Shown: positions 25,246 through 34,810 of the stretch, one piece after another | Layout: every line of letters begins with the position of its first letter | Position numbering within the stretch: the stretch's first letter is position 1 | Assembly: GCA_007693395.1 (NCBI GenBank) | Contig: REDS01000146.1 | Location: 1 to 55,472 of the forward strand | Direction: 5' to 3' | Length of the DNA stretch: 55,472 nt | From: Balneolaceae bacterium | GTDB lineage: Bacteria > Bacteroidota > Rhodothermia > Balneolales > Balneolaceae | The notes under the pieces: model-generated | What the model was told of the DNA's origin: nothing | What the model saw: the letters and a program-made list of their open reading frames with translations, nothing else | Databases searched by the model: none | Position numbers and translations under genes: made by a program

Positions 25246-26103
25246 TTAATCGTAATATTCAGGCAGAAGGCGTCTTGTCTGGAATTGCTCCATGCTATGG
25301 CCGAGCCAGATTTCACCGTTCTCACGATCGCGTATCAGTTTCATCCGCTCGATGGCTTCCATTGCTTCCTGCACATTCCATACAATACCGGGGATGGTTC
25401 CCTGGAGGTTTTCAGGCATATAGGCGGCATCAGCGGCAAGAATTACAGTTCCGGTGTTTGGAAGACGTACAATAAGCGACTGATGGCCTTGTGTATGTCC
25501 TTTGGTATCAATCAGCTCAATGGCGCCATCTCCGAACAGATCCATGTCTTCAGTTAACTCAATAAAATTGAAGTTCCTGGTTTCCATATAATCATCCAAC
25601 ACATAAGCTGCGCGCTGAAACTGCTCCGGCCACCATGCGTTTTTAAGCTCCGCCTTACGAACAATATGCGTGGCATTGGGAAACATAGCTATGTTGCCGG
25701 CATGATCGAGGTGGAAATGGGAGTGAATTACGTATTTAACATCCGATACTGATTTACCGATTTGTTGCAGCCTTTCGTCAATTCCCTGATCGCGGGTCAT
25801 AGTAGGGATAAATGCCTGAGACACCGGTCCCCAGTACTCTGCACCATTATCGGGCACAACATTTACACTCATTCCCGTGTCAAAAATTACAAGGCCTCTT
25901 GGGTGATCAATGATATACATGGGAACAGGGATATCAATCATGGTGCCAACGTTCGTCATAGCTGTAAGCCAGCCCTGATCAAGTTCAAGCTCACCACTGG
26001 TAGTTACGTACATTTTAATGTCACTATTTTGCGCATGGGCAGCAGAGAAAAGCGACATAATCAGAAAAAGAGAAATAGTGATAGAAAATATTTTTTTGAG
26101 CAT
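25246..26103 (-). CDS. Secreted MBL-fold hydrolase, N-acyl-homoserine-lactonase-like
   Basis: The 285-residue protein has a signal peptide (cleavage near AHAQ, about residue 24) and a complete metallo-beta-lactamase dinuclear zinc site. The site consists of HSHFHLDHAG (H129, H131, D133, H134), a histidine in GHTQGH (203–207), D225 in LAADAAY and H269 in LGHSME. The spacing and LVIFDTGMS segment match the lactonase-type subfamily. Enzymes there open acyl-homoserine lactones or other lactones. With an export signal it would act in the periplasm or outside. Its physiological substrate is uncertain. It sits 124 bases after the FG-GAP gene and may be on that transcript. Confidence 0.88.
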   Translation of the reverse strand: MLKKIFSITISLFLIMSLFSAAHAQNSDIKMYVTTSGELELDQGWLTAMTNVGTMIDIPVPMYIIDHPRGLVIFDTGMSVNVVPDNGAEYWGPVSQAFIPTMTRDQGIDERLQQIGKSVSDVKYVIHSHFHLDHAGNIAMFPNATHIVRKAELKNAWWPEQFQRAAYVLDDYMETRNFNFIELTEDMDLFGDGAIELIDTKGHTQGHQSLIVRLPNTGTVILAADAAYMPENLQGTIPGIVWNVQEAMEAIERMKLIRDRENGEIWLGHSMEQFQTRRLLPEYYD

Positions 26104-26227
26104 ATGTAATATCGGTTATTTGTTTGTTAAAAGCGCTTCCGAAATTTTAGTAAAATGATTCCATCATCGCAACTGTTTAAGCTAATCTTTACAAAATATG
26201 TTACAGATGGTGAATTGTTCTGAATTT

Positions 26228-29200
26228 TTAACGAACCGGTGGCTGATACAAGTAAGGAATAACCGGTTCACCATATCTGCCAAGAAGAAAAAGAGAGCCT
26301 AACGGGCTCGGCACCAAATCTATACTGCGAACATCACCAACGCCATAAAAGCCGGTAAGCCGGGGCGGTACTACTTCAAATTCAAACTCACCTTCTGCTT
26401 TTAGCATTATGCCCTGATCAGCCATGGGACCAATTTCCGGCCGGGTACCAAAATTATTTCCGGCTGCCATAATATCGGGAAGGCCGTTGGCAAAAAAGTC
26501 ACCAATAAACAAATCGTAGATTGGTGCTGCCTGCGCTCTTATTGGGAGTGCTTTTCTTGTGAAGGTGCCATCACCGCTGTTCATAAAAACAGAAGATTCA
26601 AAGGTATCCACACGGAATTGCTCCGTAGTTCTCCTGGCCAATGAGATAATATCATCTGCGTTTGCAGCTGCCCACGATGCGTAAGTGGGAAATTGATTAC
26701 GAAATGATGGCAGCTGCTGGAGAAACGTATCTCTTTCGGGAAATGGCACGCGCCGCCCCTCTGTTACTTTGGTGATTAGCGGATCATGTAAACCATTGTT
26801 ATTGAAATCGCCGAGATAGAGAATTACCGGGTTTTCCGGTGATGTTTGCAGTTGTGTATTTAACCCTCTGTTACCTGCAACAATATCAGGCAGCCCATTG
26901 CCATTCAGGTCGGCAACATCAATTACATTCCACCAGCCTGCACTCTCTTTTAAGCCGAACTGATCGGTTCTGTCTCTGAACACACCATCCACTTTTTTAA
27001 AAATACGTATCGGCATCCACTCGCCGGCAATGATAAGTTCTGCCTCTCCGTCACTATCTATATCAGCCCAAACAGCTGATGTAACCAGGCCGGGGCGCAT
27101 TAAATCGGGGCCAAATTGCGCTGTTACGTCCTCAAATCGGCCATTATTATTTCTGAGCAGATAGCTTCTGGGGGATGCAGGATATTGCCCTGTAAGCACA
27201 CGGCCACCCACAAAAAGATCAGGGCTGCCATTGTTTTCAATATCAATAAGAATAACGGTGCCACCGCTGGTGTGCATTTGCGGGAGAGCATCGGGCAGGT
27301 AACGGAAGTTTCCAAACCCATCATTCATGTAGAACCTGTCCTGGTAAGCTTCACCATTCATCTGATCGTAATTTCCGCCGCTTACCACATAGAGATCCTG
27401 AACTCCATTGCCGGTTGCATCAAAAAAGAGTGCGGCTGTATCTTCGTAATTGGCATGTCGTTCAAAATCGGGTACGGCCACTCTGAAAAATGTACCATCG
27501 GGTTGTTGCAGAAATAGTGCCGCCGGCTGGCCCTGGCCACCTCCCATAAAAATATCCGGAAGGCCGTCGCCGTTCACATCCGCCGAGGTTACAAATGCGC
27601 CGAGGTTTGAAAGTGTATGCGGCATCAACGGGCTAAAAATTCTGTCACGAAAGAAGCTTTGTTCATGTGAAAAATCTAAACCCAATGCTGCGTCATCAAG
27701 CAGCACGAAAAGCGGTTCAGGCTGGGCAGCTGCCGCAGTTTGCCCGGCAACCGCACTCCTCTGGTTTACAATAAGGGTTTGGTTAGCTGCAACCTGCTCA
27801 ATTGTTTCTATTGTTTGATCGGGCCATATAACCTCAACATTTACTTTTTCTGCACTACCCAGGCCAAAGTGCAAAACCGGATCTACAGTTGACTGAAAGC
27901 CACGGGTTGTAAATGCCTCCTGAAAGAATATTGAGCCATCATCTGTTGTTAGTTTTACTTTTGAGCCGATACCAAATGTATTTGCTCCGGAACCCTGAAG
28001 GCGCACCTTTAAATAGTTGTTGGCATTTTGCAAGTGTGCATTATTTTGAAAAATAAAGGGCGTTTCGTTGATATTGTTCACAATAATATCCAGCGCACCA
28101 TTATTGTTTAGATCAACATAAGCAGCACCGCCCGAAACGCTTGGGCGTTTGAGTCCCCACTTTTCTGTGGCATCGCCAAACGTTAGATCGCCTCTATTCT
28201 GAAATGCTACATTGCTCATTTCCACCTTCTCCATTTGTGTAACCAGCCGGTACAAAATGGAAGGGTTATCGGGCAGGTCTTCATCCGGGTATTCTCTCCA
28301 GAGAGTATTGTTAAGGTAATCAAGGTCAGTGTAGAAGCGTGGAAAGCCGTTTGTGATATAAATATCTTTATGGCCGTTGTTATCGAAATCTGCAAGAAGT
28401 GTAGCCCAGCTCCAGTCTGACTTGTGAACCCCTGCAAGCTGGCCAATCTCTGTAAAAACGCCATCACCATTGTTTAGCTGAAGCGTATTACGCATATTTT
28501 TTCGGTGATAGCCTGCAGCTACATGCTGATCGTAATTGGCATAATCGGGTGTTTTAAAAACTTTTCTGCGCTCGTATTGGGGTGGCAGCATATCTGCCAC
28601 AAATATATCGGGAAGGCCATTGTTGGTGATATCGGCAATATCAGATCCCATTGAGAAGTATGAGGTTACATCCGTTCTTGCAAGAATCTCATCACGAAAA
28701 GTGCCATCTCCCTGGTTAATGTACATATAGTCGCGCTCCATAAAATCGTTGGCAACATAGATATCCGGCAGGCCATTGCCTGTGAGGTCTGATACTGTAG
28801 CACTCAGGCCAAACCCTATTGGATTTTGCATAATGCCGGCCTCCCGGCTTACATCCGTGAAGGTACCGTCACCGTTGTTTCTGTAGAGTTTGTCACCAGC
28901 AAATTCGTCAATCTCATTCCTTATTGTTCGTATGTCGAACCCGCGAAATGCACGTGTATTGTAGTTCACGATAAATAGATCGAGCAGGCCATTGCCATTA
29001 TAATCAAAAAAAACAGGCTGTGTGCAGTAACCGGGATCATCCAGGCCAAATTGTGCTGCCTGTTCTGTAAAAACTGGTATGCCTGTATCAGGGTTAACCC
29101 CATCATTGATAAAGAGTTTATTTCGGCGCTCTTCTATCTCTACTTTTCCGGCTTTACACACGTAAATATCGAGCAGGCCATTGCCGTTGATGTCAACCAT

Positions 29201-29536
29201 GGCCGTTCCGGCACTCCAGCCTCCGGAATCAACCACACCGGCTTCTTCTGTTACATTTATAAAACGATAATTGCCCCGGTTCAGATAAAGGGCGTTTGAC
29301 CCCTGATTGGCTGTAAAATAGAGATCAGGGAAGCCATTGCCGGTAATATCTCCCACGGCCACACCGCCTCCGTTGTAAAAAAATTCTGATTCAAGAATGT
29401 TGTTTCCGGGCTTTTCCTCAAGATGATTTACAAAATCAATTCCCGTACGTTCGGGGGGCAGCAGATGGAACAGTGTTTCTCCAAAAGGAGATTGCTGCAA
29501 GGAGAATAGTAATAGTAAATACGATAACAGAAGCAT
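26228..29536 (-). CDS. Secreted FG-GAP/VCBS repeat protein with ASPIC/UnbV domain (CRTAC1-type)
   Basis: The 1102-residue protein has a hydrophobic N-terminus (MLLLSYLLLLFSLQQ) and many FG-GAP/VCBS repeats of the type D(I/L)xxNGxPD(L/I), e.g. DITGNGFPDLYF and DIENNGSPDLFVGG, which form beta-propeller blades and bind calcium. An ASPIC/UnbV domain lies at about residues 520–595 (GIGSKVKL…VLHFGLGSA…VEVIWPDQTIETI). A second propeller set follows. This architecture is common in Bacteroidota and is often coded near SusC/SusD pairs. Its role is probably extracellular binding, and an enzymatic role is not shown. It is separated from the upstream SusD gene by a terminator, so it needs its own promoter. 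Confidence 0.9.
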   Translation of the reverse strand: MLLLSYLLLLFSLQQSPFGETLFHLLPPERTGIDFVNHLEEKPGNNILESEFFYNGGGVAVGDITGNGFPDLYFTANQGSNALYLNRGNYRFINVTEEAGVVDSGGWSAGTAMVDINGNGLLDIYVCKAGKVEIEERRNKLFINDGVNPDTGIPVFTEQAAQFGLDDPGYCTQPVFFDYNGNGLLDLFIVNYNTRAFRGFDIRTIRNEIDEFAGDKLYRNNGDGTFTDVSREAGIMQNPIGFGLSATVSDLTGNGLPDIYVANDFMERDYMYINQGDGTFRDEILARTDVTSYFSMGSDIADITNNGLPDIFVADMLPPQYERRKVFKTPDYANYDQHVAAGYHRKNMRNTLQLNNGDGVFTEIGQLAGVHKSDWSWATLLADFDNNGHKDIYITNGFPRFYTDLDYLNNTLWREYPDEDLPDNPSILYRLVTQMEKVEMSNVAFQNRGDLTFGDATEKWGLKRPSVSGGAAYVDLNNNGALDIIVNNINETPFIFQNNAHLQNANNYLKVRLQGSGANTFGIGSKVKLTTDDGSIFFQEAFTTRGFQSTVDPVLHFGLGSAEKVNVEVIWPDQTIETIEQVAANQTLIVNQRSAVAGQTAAAAQPEPLFVLLDDAALGLDFSHEQSFFRDRIFSPLMPHTLSNLGAFVTSADVNGDGLPDIFMGGGQGQPAALFLQQPDGTFFRVAVPDFERHANYEDTAALFFDATGNGVQDLYVVSGGNYDQMNGEAYQDRFYMNDGFGNFRYLPDALPQMHTSGGTVILIDIENNGSPDLFVGGRVLTGQYPASPRSYLLRNNNGRFEDVTAQFGPDLMRPGLVTSAVWADIDSDGEAELIIAGEWMPIRIFKKVDGVFRDRTDQFGLKESAGWWNVIDVADLNGNGLPDIVAGNRGLNTQLQTSPENPVILYLGDFNNNGLHDPLITKVTEGRRVPFPERDTFLQQLPSFRNQFPTYASWAAANADDIISLARRTTEQFRVDTFESSVFMNSGDGTFTRKALPIRAQAAPIYDLFIGDFFANGLPDIMAAGNNFGTRPEIGPMADQGIMLKAEGEFEFEVVPPRLTGFYGVGDVRSIDLVPSPLGSLFLLGRYGEPVIPYLYQPPVR

Positions 29537-29643
29537 AGAAATTTTAACGTAAGATCCTGTGAAAAAATATTCGTTTTGCTAATCAACAGAAAATTTGTGC
29601 GGCGTTATTGGCGTCGATTTTTTTTGATGATTTATTCCGAAAT

Positions 29644-29673
29644 AAAAAACCCGGCACTATGTCCGGGTTTTTT
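29644..29673 (-). terminator. Intrinsic terminator of the second SusC/SusD operon
   Basis: An 11-bp perfect stem (AAAAAACCCGG at 29644–29654 and its complement at 29663–29673) with an 8-nt loop lies 28 bases past the SusD stop codon. A-run and T-run flank it, so it could work in both directions. Confidence 0.85.
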
Positions 29674-29701
29674 CTTAATCACTCACGTAAAGATATTCGC
29701 G

Positions 29702-31255
29702 TTATGGAACATCCCACCACATGCGTGTAGTAAATAGATCCGGCCCCTGTCGGTTAACAGCTGCTTCGTAATTAGCTCTGTTATTGCCCGGTTCCTGAAT
29801 TGGATAGATAATTCTTCTTGGAATCTGCCCATTAGACTCATTACCGGGGAAGTTAACAGGTGTAAGATTTGGAAATCCTGTTCTTCGCCACTCTGCATAT
29901 GCTTCGTAGCCATTTAAGAAGAGTGCTATCCATTTTTGTGTAGCAATTTGTTCTAAATCAGCTGGTGCAACATTTGCAATATATTGTGAGATCTCTGTAT
30001 CTGTGATCTCAAGGCCATATAATTCGAAATGCTTCATTGCTGCCTCAATACCTGCCTCATAATGTGTTTGCGCATCGCCGGGCACATTCCATCCTCTTAA
30101 AGCTGCTTCAGCAAGGAGGAAACGAACCTCTGCATACGACTGGAAAATGTTGGGTTTATCGTAATTAACCATATCCTCTCGGTTGGGCATAGCATAAGGT
30201 TGTAAATCGGGGTCAGTAAGGCTCCAATTGTTTGAGATTTGAGCTGCCTGTAACCCATTTGGCACACCTTTGTACTCCATCACATCCATGGTGCGAACGC
30301 TACCATCTGCATTGTAAACTCTGCCAATGTGCTGAAGACGGGGATCGATATTTGCGTTGTTATTAGCTTCATCAATCAGTATACCAACAAATGTGTCACT
30401 AAGCGCAAAGTTGTGACCGGTTAAGCCAAAGTCATGAAATACTTCGCCTACTCCATATCTGTTGATACCAGACTGATCCGCATGATTTACCCATGCAATA
30501 TCAGCATTACTCTGCATTACACCGCCAGGAGCATTCACTGCAGACTCAACAGCAGCACGTGCAGCAGCAGGGTCAACATTCGACATTCTCATTCCGAGTC
30601 GTAGTTTTAACGAGTTGCCAAAACGTCTCCATTGCTCTACATCTCCGGCAAAAAGCAGATCATTCGATCCGAATGTCATCTGACCTTCTGTAAGTGCGGC
30701 AACTGCTTCAGTCAATTCATTGATCATATCTTTGTATATCTCTTCCTGTGGGTCGTATACAGGATTTGATATACCTTCGATGAACCCTTTGCCAGCTTCA
30801 GAGTATGGTATGTCACCATAAAAATCGGTGAGCCGATGGTAAATAAACACTCTCAAAATTCTTGCTTGAGAGTGAAGATTTACCCATTCGGGTTCGTCTT
30901 GTACCTGGTCAATTATATCTTCTATAGTTTTTACTGCATTAGGATAGAGTGAATTCCAGAAAGCCCCGGTATACTCCGTATTTATTGTATACCGATCTCC
31001 CGACCATGCTGTAGTCAATGAAGACAAATGCTGAATCATTGATGAGGCGTGTATAAGATTTCCCCTCCATGATTCGAAGCGCCCTTCAGATGTTTGAAGA
31101 AGCGCACGTGTAAACTTTAACTCAGGATCAAGTTGGTCGGCTTGAGTCGGGTTTACGTTTATATCTGTGAGTCCGTCATCACAAGCTTGCAGCATAAAGA
31201 CAGCTACCACCGCAATAAGAACTCGTTTAGTAATCTTAAATATTGAATCTTTCAT
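29702..31255 (-). CDS. SusD/RagB-type nutrient-binding outer-membrane lipoprotein
   Basis: The 517-residue protein has a lipoprotein signal peptide with a lipobox cysteine in FMLQACDDG (about residue 25), followed by DINVNPTQA, typical of SusD-like proteins. Tetratricopeptide-like helices follow (ARILRVFIYHRLTDFYGDIPYSEAG). The C-terminus has FPNLTPVNFPGN, RRIIYPIQE and LFTTRMWWD, features of the SusD-like_2 subgroup. SusD proteins sit on the cell surface as a lid over their SusC channel. The gene starts 18 bases after its SusC partner. The substrate is unknown, as SusD-like_2 pairs are not limited to starch. Confidence 0.93.
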   Translation of the reverse strand: MKDSIFKITKRVLIAVVAVFMLQACDDGLTDINVNPTQADQLDPELKFTRALLQTSEGRFESWRGNLIHASSMIQHLSSLTTAWSGDRYTINTEYTGAFWNSLYPNAVKTIEDIIDQVQDEPEWVNLHSQARILRVFIYHRLTDFYGDIPYSEAGKGFIEGISNPVYDPQEEIYKDMINELTEAVAALTEGQMTFGSNDLLFAGDVEQWRRFGNSLKLRLGMRMSNVDPAAARAAVESAVNAPGGVMQSNADIAWVNHADQSGINRYGVGEVFHDFGLTGHNFALSDTFVGILIDEANNNANIDPRLQHIGRVYNADGSVRTMDVMEYKGVPNGLQAAQISNNWSLTDPDLQPYAMPNREDMVNYDKPNIFQSYAEVRFLLAEAALRGWNVPGDAQTHYEAGIEAAMKHFELYGLEITDTEISQYIANVAPADLEQIATQKWIALFLNGYEAYAEWRRTGFPNLTPVNFPGNESNGQIPRRIIYPIQEPGNNRANYEAAVNRQGPDLFTTRMWWDVP

Positions 31256-31273
31256 AGTGATATAGCCTTTAGA

Positions 31274-34200
31274 TTAAAATTGGAGAGATATATCGAAACC
31301 AAAGCTTCGGGTGCTTGGAAGCGTAGCATGCTCCAATCCCTGCGCGTTACCTGTATTAATTACAGATTCCGGATCGATGTTTGGTGTGTTCTTATGGATG
31401 AGCCACAGGTTACGGCCAACGAAGGACACACTTGCCGATCTGAGGCCAAATCTTTGAACCACATTTATCGGGAGAGAATATCCAACTGAAAAAGAGCGGA
31501 GTTTTACAAAGCTGGCATCGTAAACAAAATCTTCACTGATGTTTGCACCGATGTGGCTGTAGTAAACCTGCGGATCCACTTCAACGCTATTTGGGTTTCC
31601 ATTTTGATCTACACCTTCTCCAATTACACCACCACCAAGAAAATTATCATCACCGTCGAACTGAGCAGAGTCACGCCCTGGCAATGTATCAATATGCCTG
31701 CCTGTTCCAAACATTTGAGCATTTGTAAGCGAGTAAATCTGACCACCACTACGTATATCTATGAGTGCGCTAAAAGCAAAATTGCGGTAAGTAACGCTAT
31801 TTCGAACACTGCCTGTCCAGTCCGGGGTGTAATTACCAAGCACAACGTTGTTATCAAAAAGTGGCAAACCTGCATCATTATGAATGATTCGACCCTGACT
31901 ATCACGCTGATATGCACGGCCTACAATCTGACCGTAAGGTTCACCAACTCTTGCATCTACGAATGTATGAAGTGAACGGCTTGTACCCAGCCGCAGGCTT
32001 TCAAGATCTCCTTCAAGGGCAACTACTTCATTACGGTTTCTCGCATAGTTTACAGCTACATCCCATTGCAGGCTTCTTGTAACAACGGGGCGGCCGGTTA
32101 TTCGCATTTCAACACCTTTATTTTCAATTTCACCGGCGTTAATCACACGGCTTTCGAAACCTGAGGTATTTGAAATAGTGGTTGCAAGAATTTGATCCGT
32201 AGTATTTTGCTGATAAACTGTTGCATCTAAACCAAGGCGGCCATCAAAGAAGCGTAAATCAATACCTGCTTCAAGTGCCTCTGTAGAGGTTGGCTTGAGA
32301 TCTGCCAAAGGAATTTGATTTCCCGAAATACCCCCATGGGCAGCATTACCACCACCTTTGGTTGGGTGCCCACCGGATATGGCGTATGTAAGATTAAGCT
32401 GATAAGGGTCTGTATCACCACCTACATTCGCCCATGATGTACGGATCTGGCCGTAGTTGAACCAGTCGTTCGTGAGGCCTAACGCTTCTGCAAAACTGAA
32501 ACTGAGGTTAACAGATGGATAGAAATAGGAGTTATTACCCGAAGGTAGTGTTGACGACCAGTCATTTCGGGCTGTTAACTCAAGGAAAATAAGATTTTGA
32601 TAATCAAACTGAGCTGTACCAAAAAGTGAGTTAACCTGCTTCTCATTAAATCCATATCCAACATTTCTTGAACTTTGAGTTGTGTTACCAATGGTAATAA
32701 GGTTAGGGATAATGAATGTATTTCCAGAGTAAGATACTTGTTCGAAAGTTTCATAGGTACGCGCTCCACCAAATGTTGCGCTTAAACCAATATCTTCAGT
32801 TAAAGATCTTTGCAGCTGGAAGAATGCATCAATGTTGTCTTCACGTACATTATAACTAAACTCATTCATCTGGCCATTTATCACCCAAGGTGTGCCTGTA
32901 TTATCCCAGGTTGTTCTGCGAAGATTGTAATAATCTGTTCCCGCACGCACCTGAAAGTTTAACCAGTCAAGAATCTCATAATTGGCCCTTACAAAACCAA
33001 TGATTCTTCTCCTGTCATCCTGATTACCATTCTCATTGAAACCCCAGTATGGATTAGGCCTAAAGTTACTTGATGTGAACGGTATATGATTACCCTGAGC
33101 ATCTTTATAATTAGCAAGATTACGCACATCAATAGTAACAGGCATGTAAGCCAATGAAAGTGCCGGGTTCGAAGGATTATCTGAGAGCTGAGGACGGAAG
33201 TTCGTTTCCTCAATGATGTAATTGGCTTTTGCCTCAACAGTCAAATTCCCGACTCTGCGTGATCCAATCAGATTGATATTATCTCTGTCAACCGTGCTTG
33301 TTGGGATAATACCTGTGCTGTTTAAGCGATTAACTGATAATCTGAAGCTTGAATTTTCGGTACCACCCGATACTGCTATTGAGTTAGAGATATTAGTCCC
33401 GGTATCATAAAAGTTTTCGAGGTTTCTGTCATTAACTTCATATGGCCTTACTTCTCCATCAAACTGCACAACCGGCTGGCCATTGATACGTTCGCCCCAA
33501 CTTGCAATTCCAAATTGAAGTGCTTCAGCTTGTGAACGGGGTGCACGGCCTCTTGAACCCTGGCCAAACTCTGTTTGCACGGCGTCGTAGCGTGCCAGTA
33601 CATTATCAAAAGTAACATTACTTCGAACATCTACCACGAAACCGTCTGTACCAGCTCCGGTTTTTGTCGTAATAATAATTGCACCGTTTTGTGCCCGAGA
33701 ACCATAAAGTGCAGTAGCTGATGGCCCTTTTAGAACAGTTAGGTCTGCTATATCGTCTGGGTTTAATGCAGAAATACCTTCACCGCCGTCAAAACCACCC
33801 CACTCACCGGCTTCACCGATGGTTCTGTTATCCATGGGGATACCATCAACAATAATGAGTGGTTCGTTATTTCCGGTAAGAGATGTAACTCCACGCAGTA
33901 CCATTCTTGTTGAGCCTGCCGGGCCTGTTGGAGGAGAAGTAACTTGAAGGCCTGCTACCTGCCCTGATAAATTATCAGCAATGTTTGTGGAGCGAACTCG
34001 TGCAAATTCCTCTGTATTTACCCTACCTACAGAATATCCAAGAGATCGTTCTTCTCGCTGAATACCAAATGCCGTAACAACAAGATCATCAAGCTGGCCA
34101 ATCTCCTGCTGTAACCTTACAGTGATATTACTTCTGCCATCAACACCGATGGTTTGTGCCTGATAACCAATAAAGGATACTCTGATTTGTACATCAGCTC

Positions 34201-34438
34201 CGGATACTGTTAAACTGAATTCCCCATCCGGGTTTGTCACCGTTCCGGTTTGTGTTCCAACTTCAACAATGTTGGCCCCCGGTATTGGTTCATTTGTTTC
34301 GCCATCAAGAACCTGGCCGGAAACATCGAACTGTGCTTGCGCAGCGTTCGGCAAACTTAGAGCCAGGCAAAACAACAAGCTTAATAAACCCGCTGCTTTT
34401 CCTGCTTTCTTAAAGATTTGATCGTACGGATTGTGCAT
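31274..34438 (-). CDS. SusC/RagA-type TonB-dependent outer-membrane transporter
   Basis: The 1054-residue protein has a signal peptide ending near AQAQ. A carboxypeptidase-D-like domain follows (FDVSGQVLDGETNEPIPGAN…, about 36–115), then a TonB-box-like DDLVVTAFG and a plug domain (NLSGQVAGLQV, SALNPDDIADLTVLKGPSAT, SRAQNGAIIITTK). A 22-strand-type barrel ends at SFGFDISLQF. It imports oligomers or peptides through the outer membrane, powered by TonB, with the SusD lipoprotein downstream. It is a close paralogue of the SusC at 36733–39885; their first 130 residues share nearly the same CarboxypepD and TonB-box wording. Confidence 0.95.
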   Translation of the reverse strand: MHNPYDQIFKKAGKAAGLLSLLFCLALSLPNAAQAQFDVSGQVLDGETNEPIPGANIVEVGTQTGTVTNPDGEFSLTVSGADVQIRVSFIGYQAQTIGVDGRSNITVRLQQEIGQLDDLVVTAFGIQREERSLGYSVGRVNTEEFARVRSTNIADNLSGQVAGLQVTSPPTGPAGSTRMVLRGVTSLTGNNEPLIIVDGIPMDNRTIGEAGEWGGFDGGEGISALNPDDIADLTVLKGPSATALYGSRAQNGAIIITTKTGAGTDGFVVDVRSNVTFDNVLARYDAVQTEFGQGSRGRAPRSQAEALQFGIASWGERINGQPVVQFDGEVRPYEVNDRNLENFYDTGTNISNSIAVSGGTENSSFRLSVNRLNSTGIIPTSTVDRDNINLIGSRRVGNLTVEAKANYIIEETNFRPQLSDNPSNPALSLAYMPVTIDVRNLANYKDAQGNHIPFTSSNFRPNPYWGFNENGNQDDRRRIIGFVRANYEILDWLNFQVRAGTDYYNLRRTTWDNTGTPWVINGQMNEFSYNVREDNIDAFFQLQRSLTEDIGLSATFGGARTYETFEQVSYSGNTFIIPNLITIGNTTQSSRNVGYGFNEKQVNSLFGTAQFDYQNLIFLELTARNDWSSTLPSGNNSYFYPSVNLSFSFAEALGLTNDWFNYGQIRTSWANVGGDTDPYQLNLTYAISGGHPTKGGGNAAHGGISGNQIPLADLKPTSTEALEAGIDLRFFDGRLGLDATVYQQNTTDQILATTISNTSGFESRVINAGEIENKGVEMRITGRPVVTRSLQWDVAVNYARNRNEVVALEGDLESLRLGTSRSLHTFVDARVGEPYGQIVGRAYQRDSQGRIIHNDAGLPLFDNNVVLGNYTPDWTGSVRNSVTYRNFAFSALIDIRSGGQIYSLTNAQMFGTGRHIDTLPGRDSAQFDGDDNFLGGGVIGEGVDQNGNPNSVEVDPQVYYSHIGANISEDFVYDASFVKLRSFSVGYSLPINVVQRFGLRSASVSFVGRNLWLIHKNTPNIDPESVINTGNAQGLEHATLPSTRSFGFDISLQF

Positions 34439-34600
34439 ATGTTATAACCGTTAGTTTTCTGGTTTTGTGATTACTCAAAGTATACTGAATGAGTTGTAAA
34501 TATTACAAACAGTCAAGCAAGCATGCATTAATTATTGTTTTTAAATACTATACATGCAACTTTCACTGTTTTACGTAAGTTTACAATATCATAACATGCA

Positions 34601-34630
34601 CAAGTATACACATCTTCTAATTAGAAACAA
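34601..34630 (-). promoter_or_regulatory. Candidate promoter for the second SusC/SusD operon
   Basis: On the minus strand TTG (34630–34628) is followed after 19 bases by TATACTTG (34608–34601), one mismatch from the Bacteroidota TAnnTTTG box. The -33 end touches the LacI-type palindrome. A second candidate lies closer to the start codon: TTTG at 34509–34506 and TATACTTTG at 34484–34476. I cannot tell which is used. Confidence 0.3.
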
Positions 34631-34649
34631 TTTGGAACCGGTTCCAAAT
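34630..34649. promoter_or_regulatory. LacI-family-type operator palindrome upstream of the second susC
   Basis: A perfect 20-bp palindrome centred on CCGG (core TGGAACCGGTTCCA) lies about 190 bases upstream of the susC ATG at 34438. The same 14-bp core recurs at 40035–40048. A central CG within an odd/even palindrome of this size is typical of LacI/GalR operators. The protein that binds it is not coded in this window. Confidence 0.7.
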
Positions 34650-34730
34650 ATAATGTCATGTTGAATAATTTTCTCCCTTAACATTTAAAGAGCTATTTAG
34701 AGAAAGCTTAAAACAGGCTCTAAAACAAAA

Positions 34731-34754
34731 AAGCCCGGTTTTAATACCGGGCTT
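34731..34754 (-). terminator. Intrinsic terminator of the first SusC/SusD operon
   Basis: A 9-bp stem (AAGCCCGGT 34731–34739, ACCGGGCTT 34746–34754) has a 6-nt loop and a T-run on the minus-strand side (TTTTTTG). It lies 56 bases after the SusD stop at 34811 and before the palindrome and promoter region of the next susC. The two SusC/SusD pairs are therefore separate transcription units. The rest of the 34439–34810 intergenic region is AT-rich with no coding frame. Confidence 0.85.
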
Positions 34755-34810
34755 CTCTTTTTAAGTGTTGATCTATATAACTATATCTGCTGTAATAGCT
34801 TAATCGTTAT

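Noticed and set aside
26131-26138. AAGCGCTT palindrome upstream of the MBL gene as a possible LacI/CcpA-type operator
   Set aside because: Only 8 bp are palindromic, the flanks are not, and no second copy was found near a related gene.
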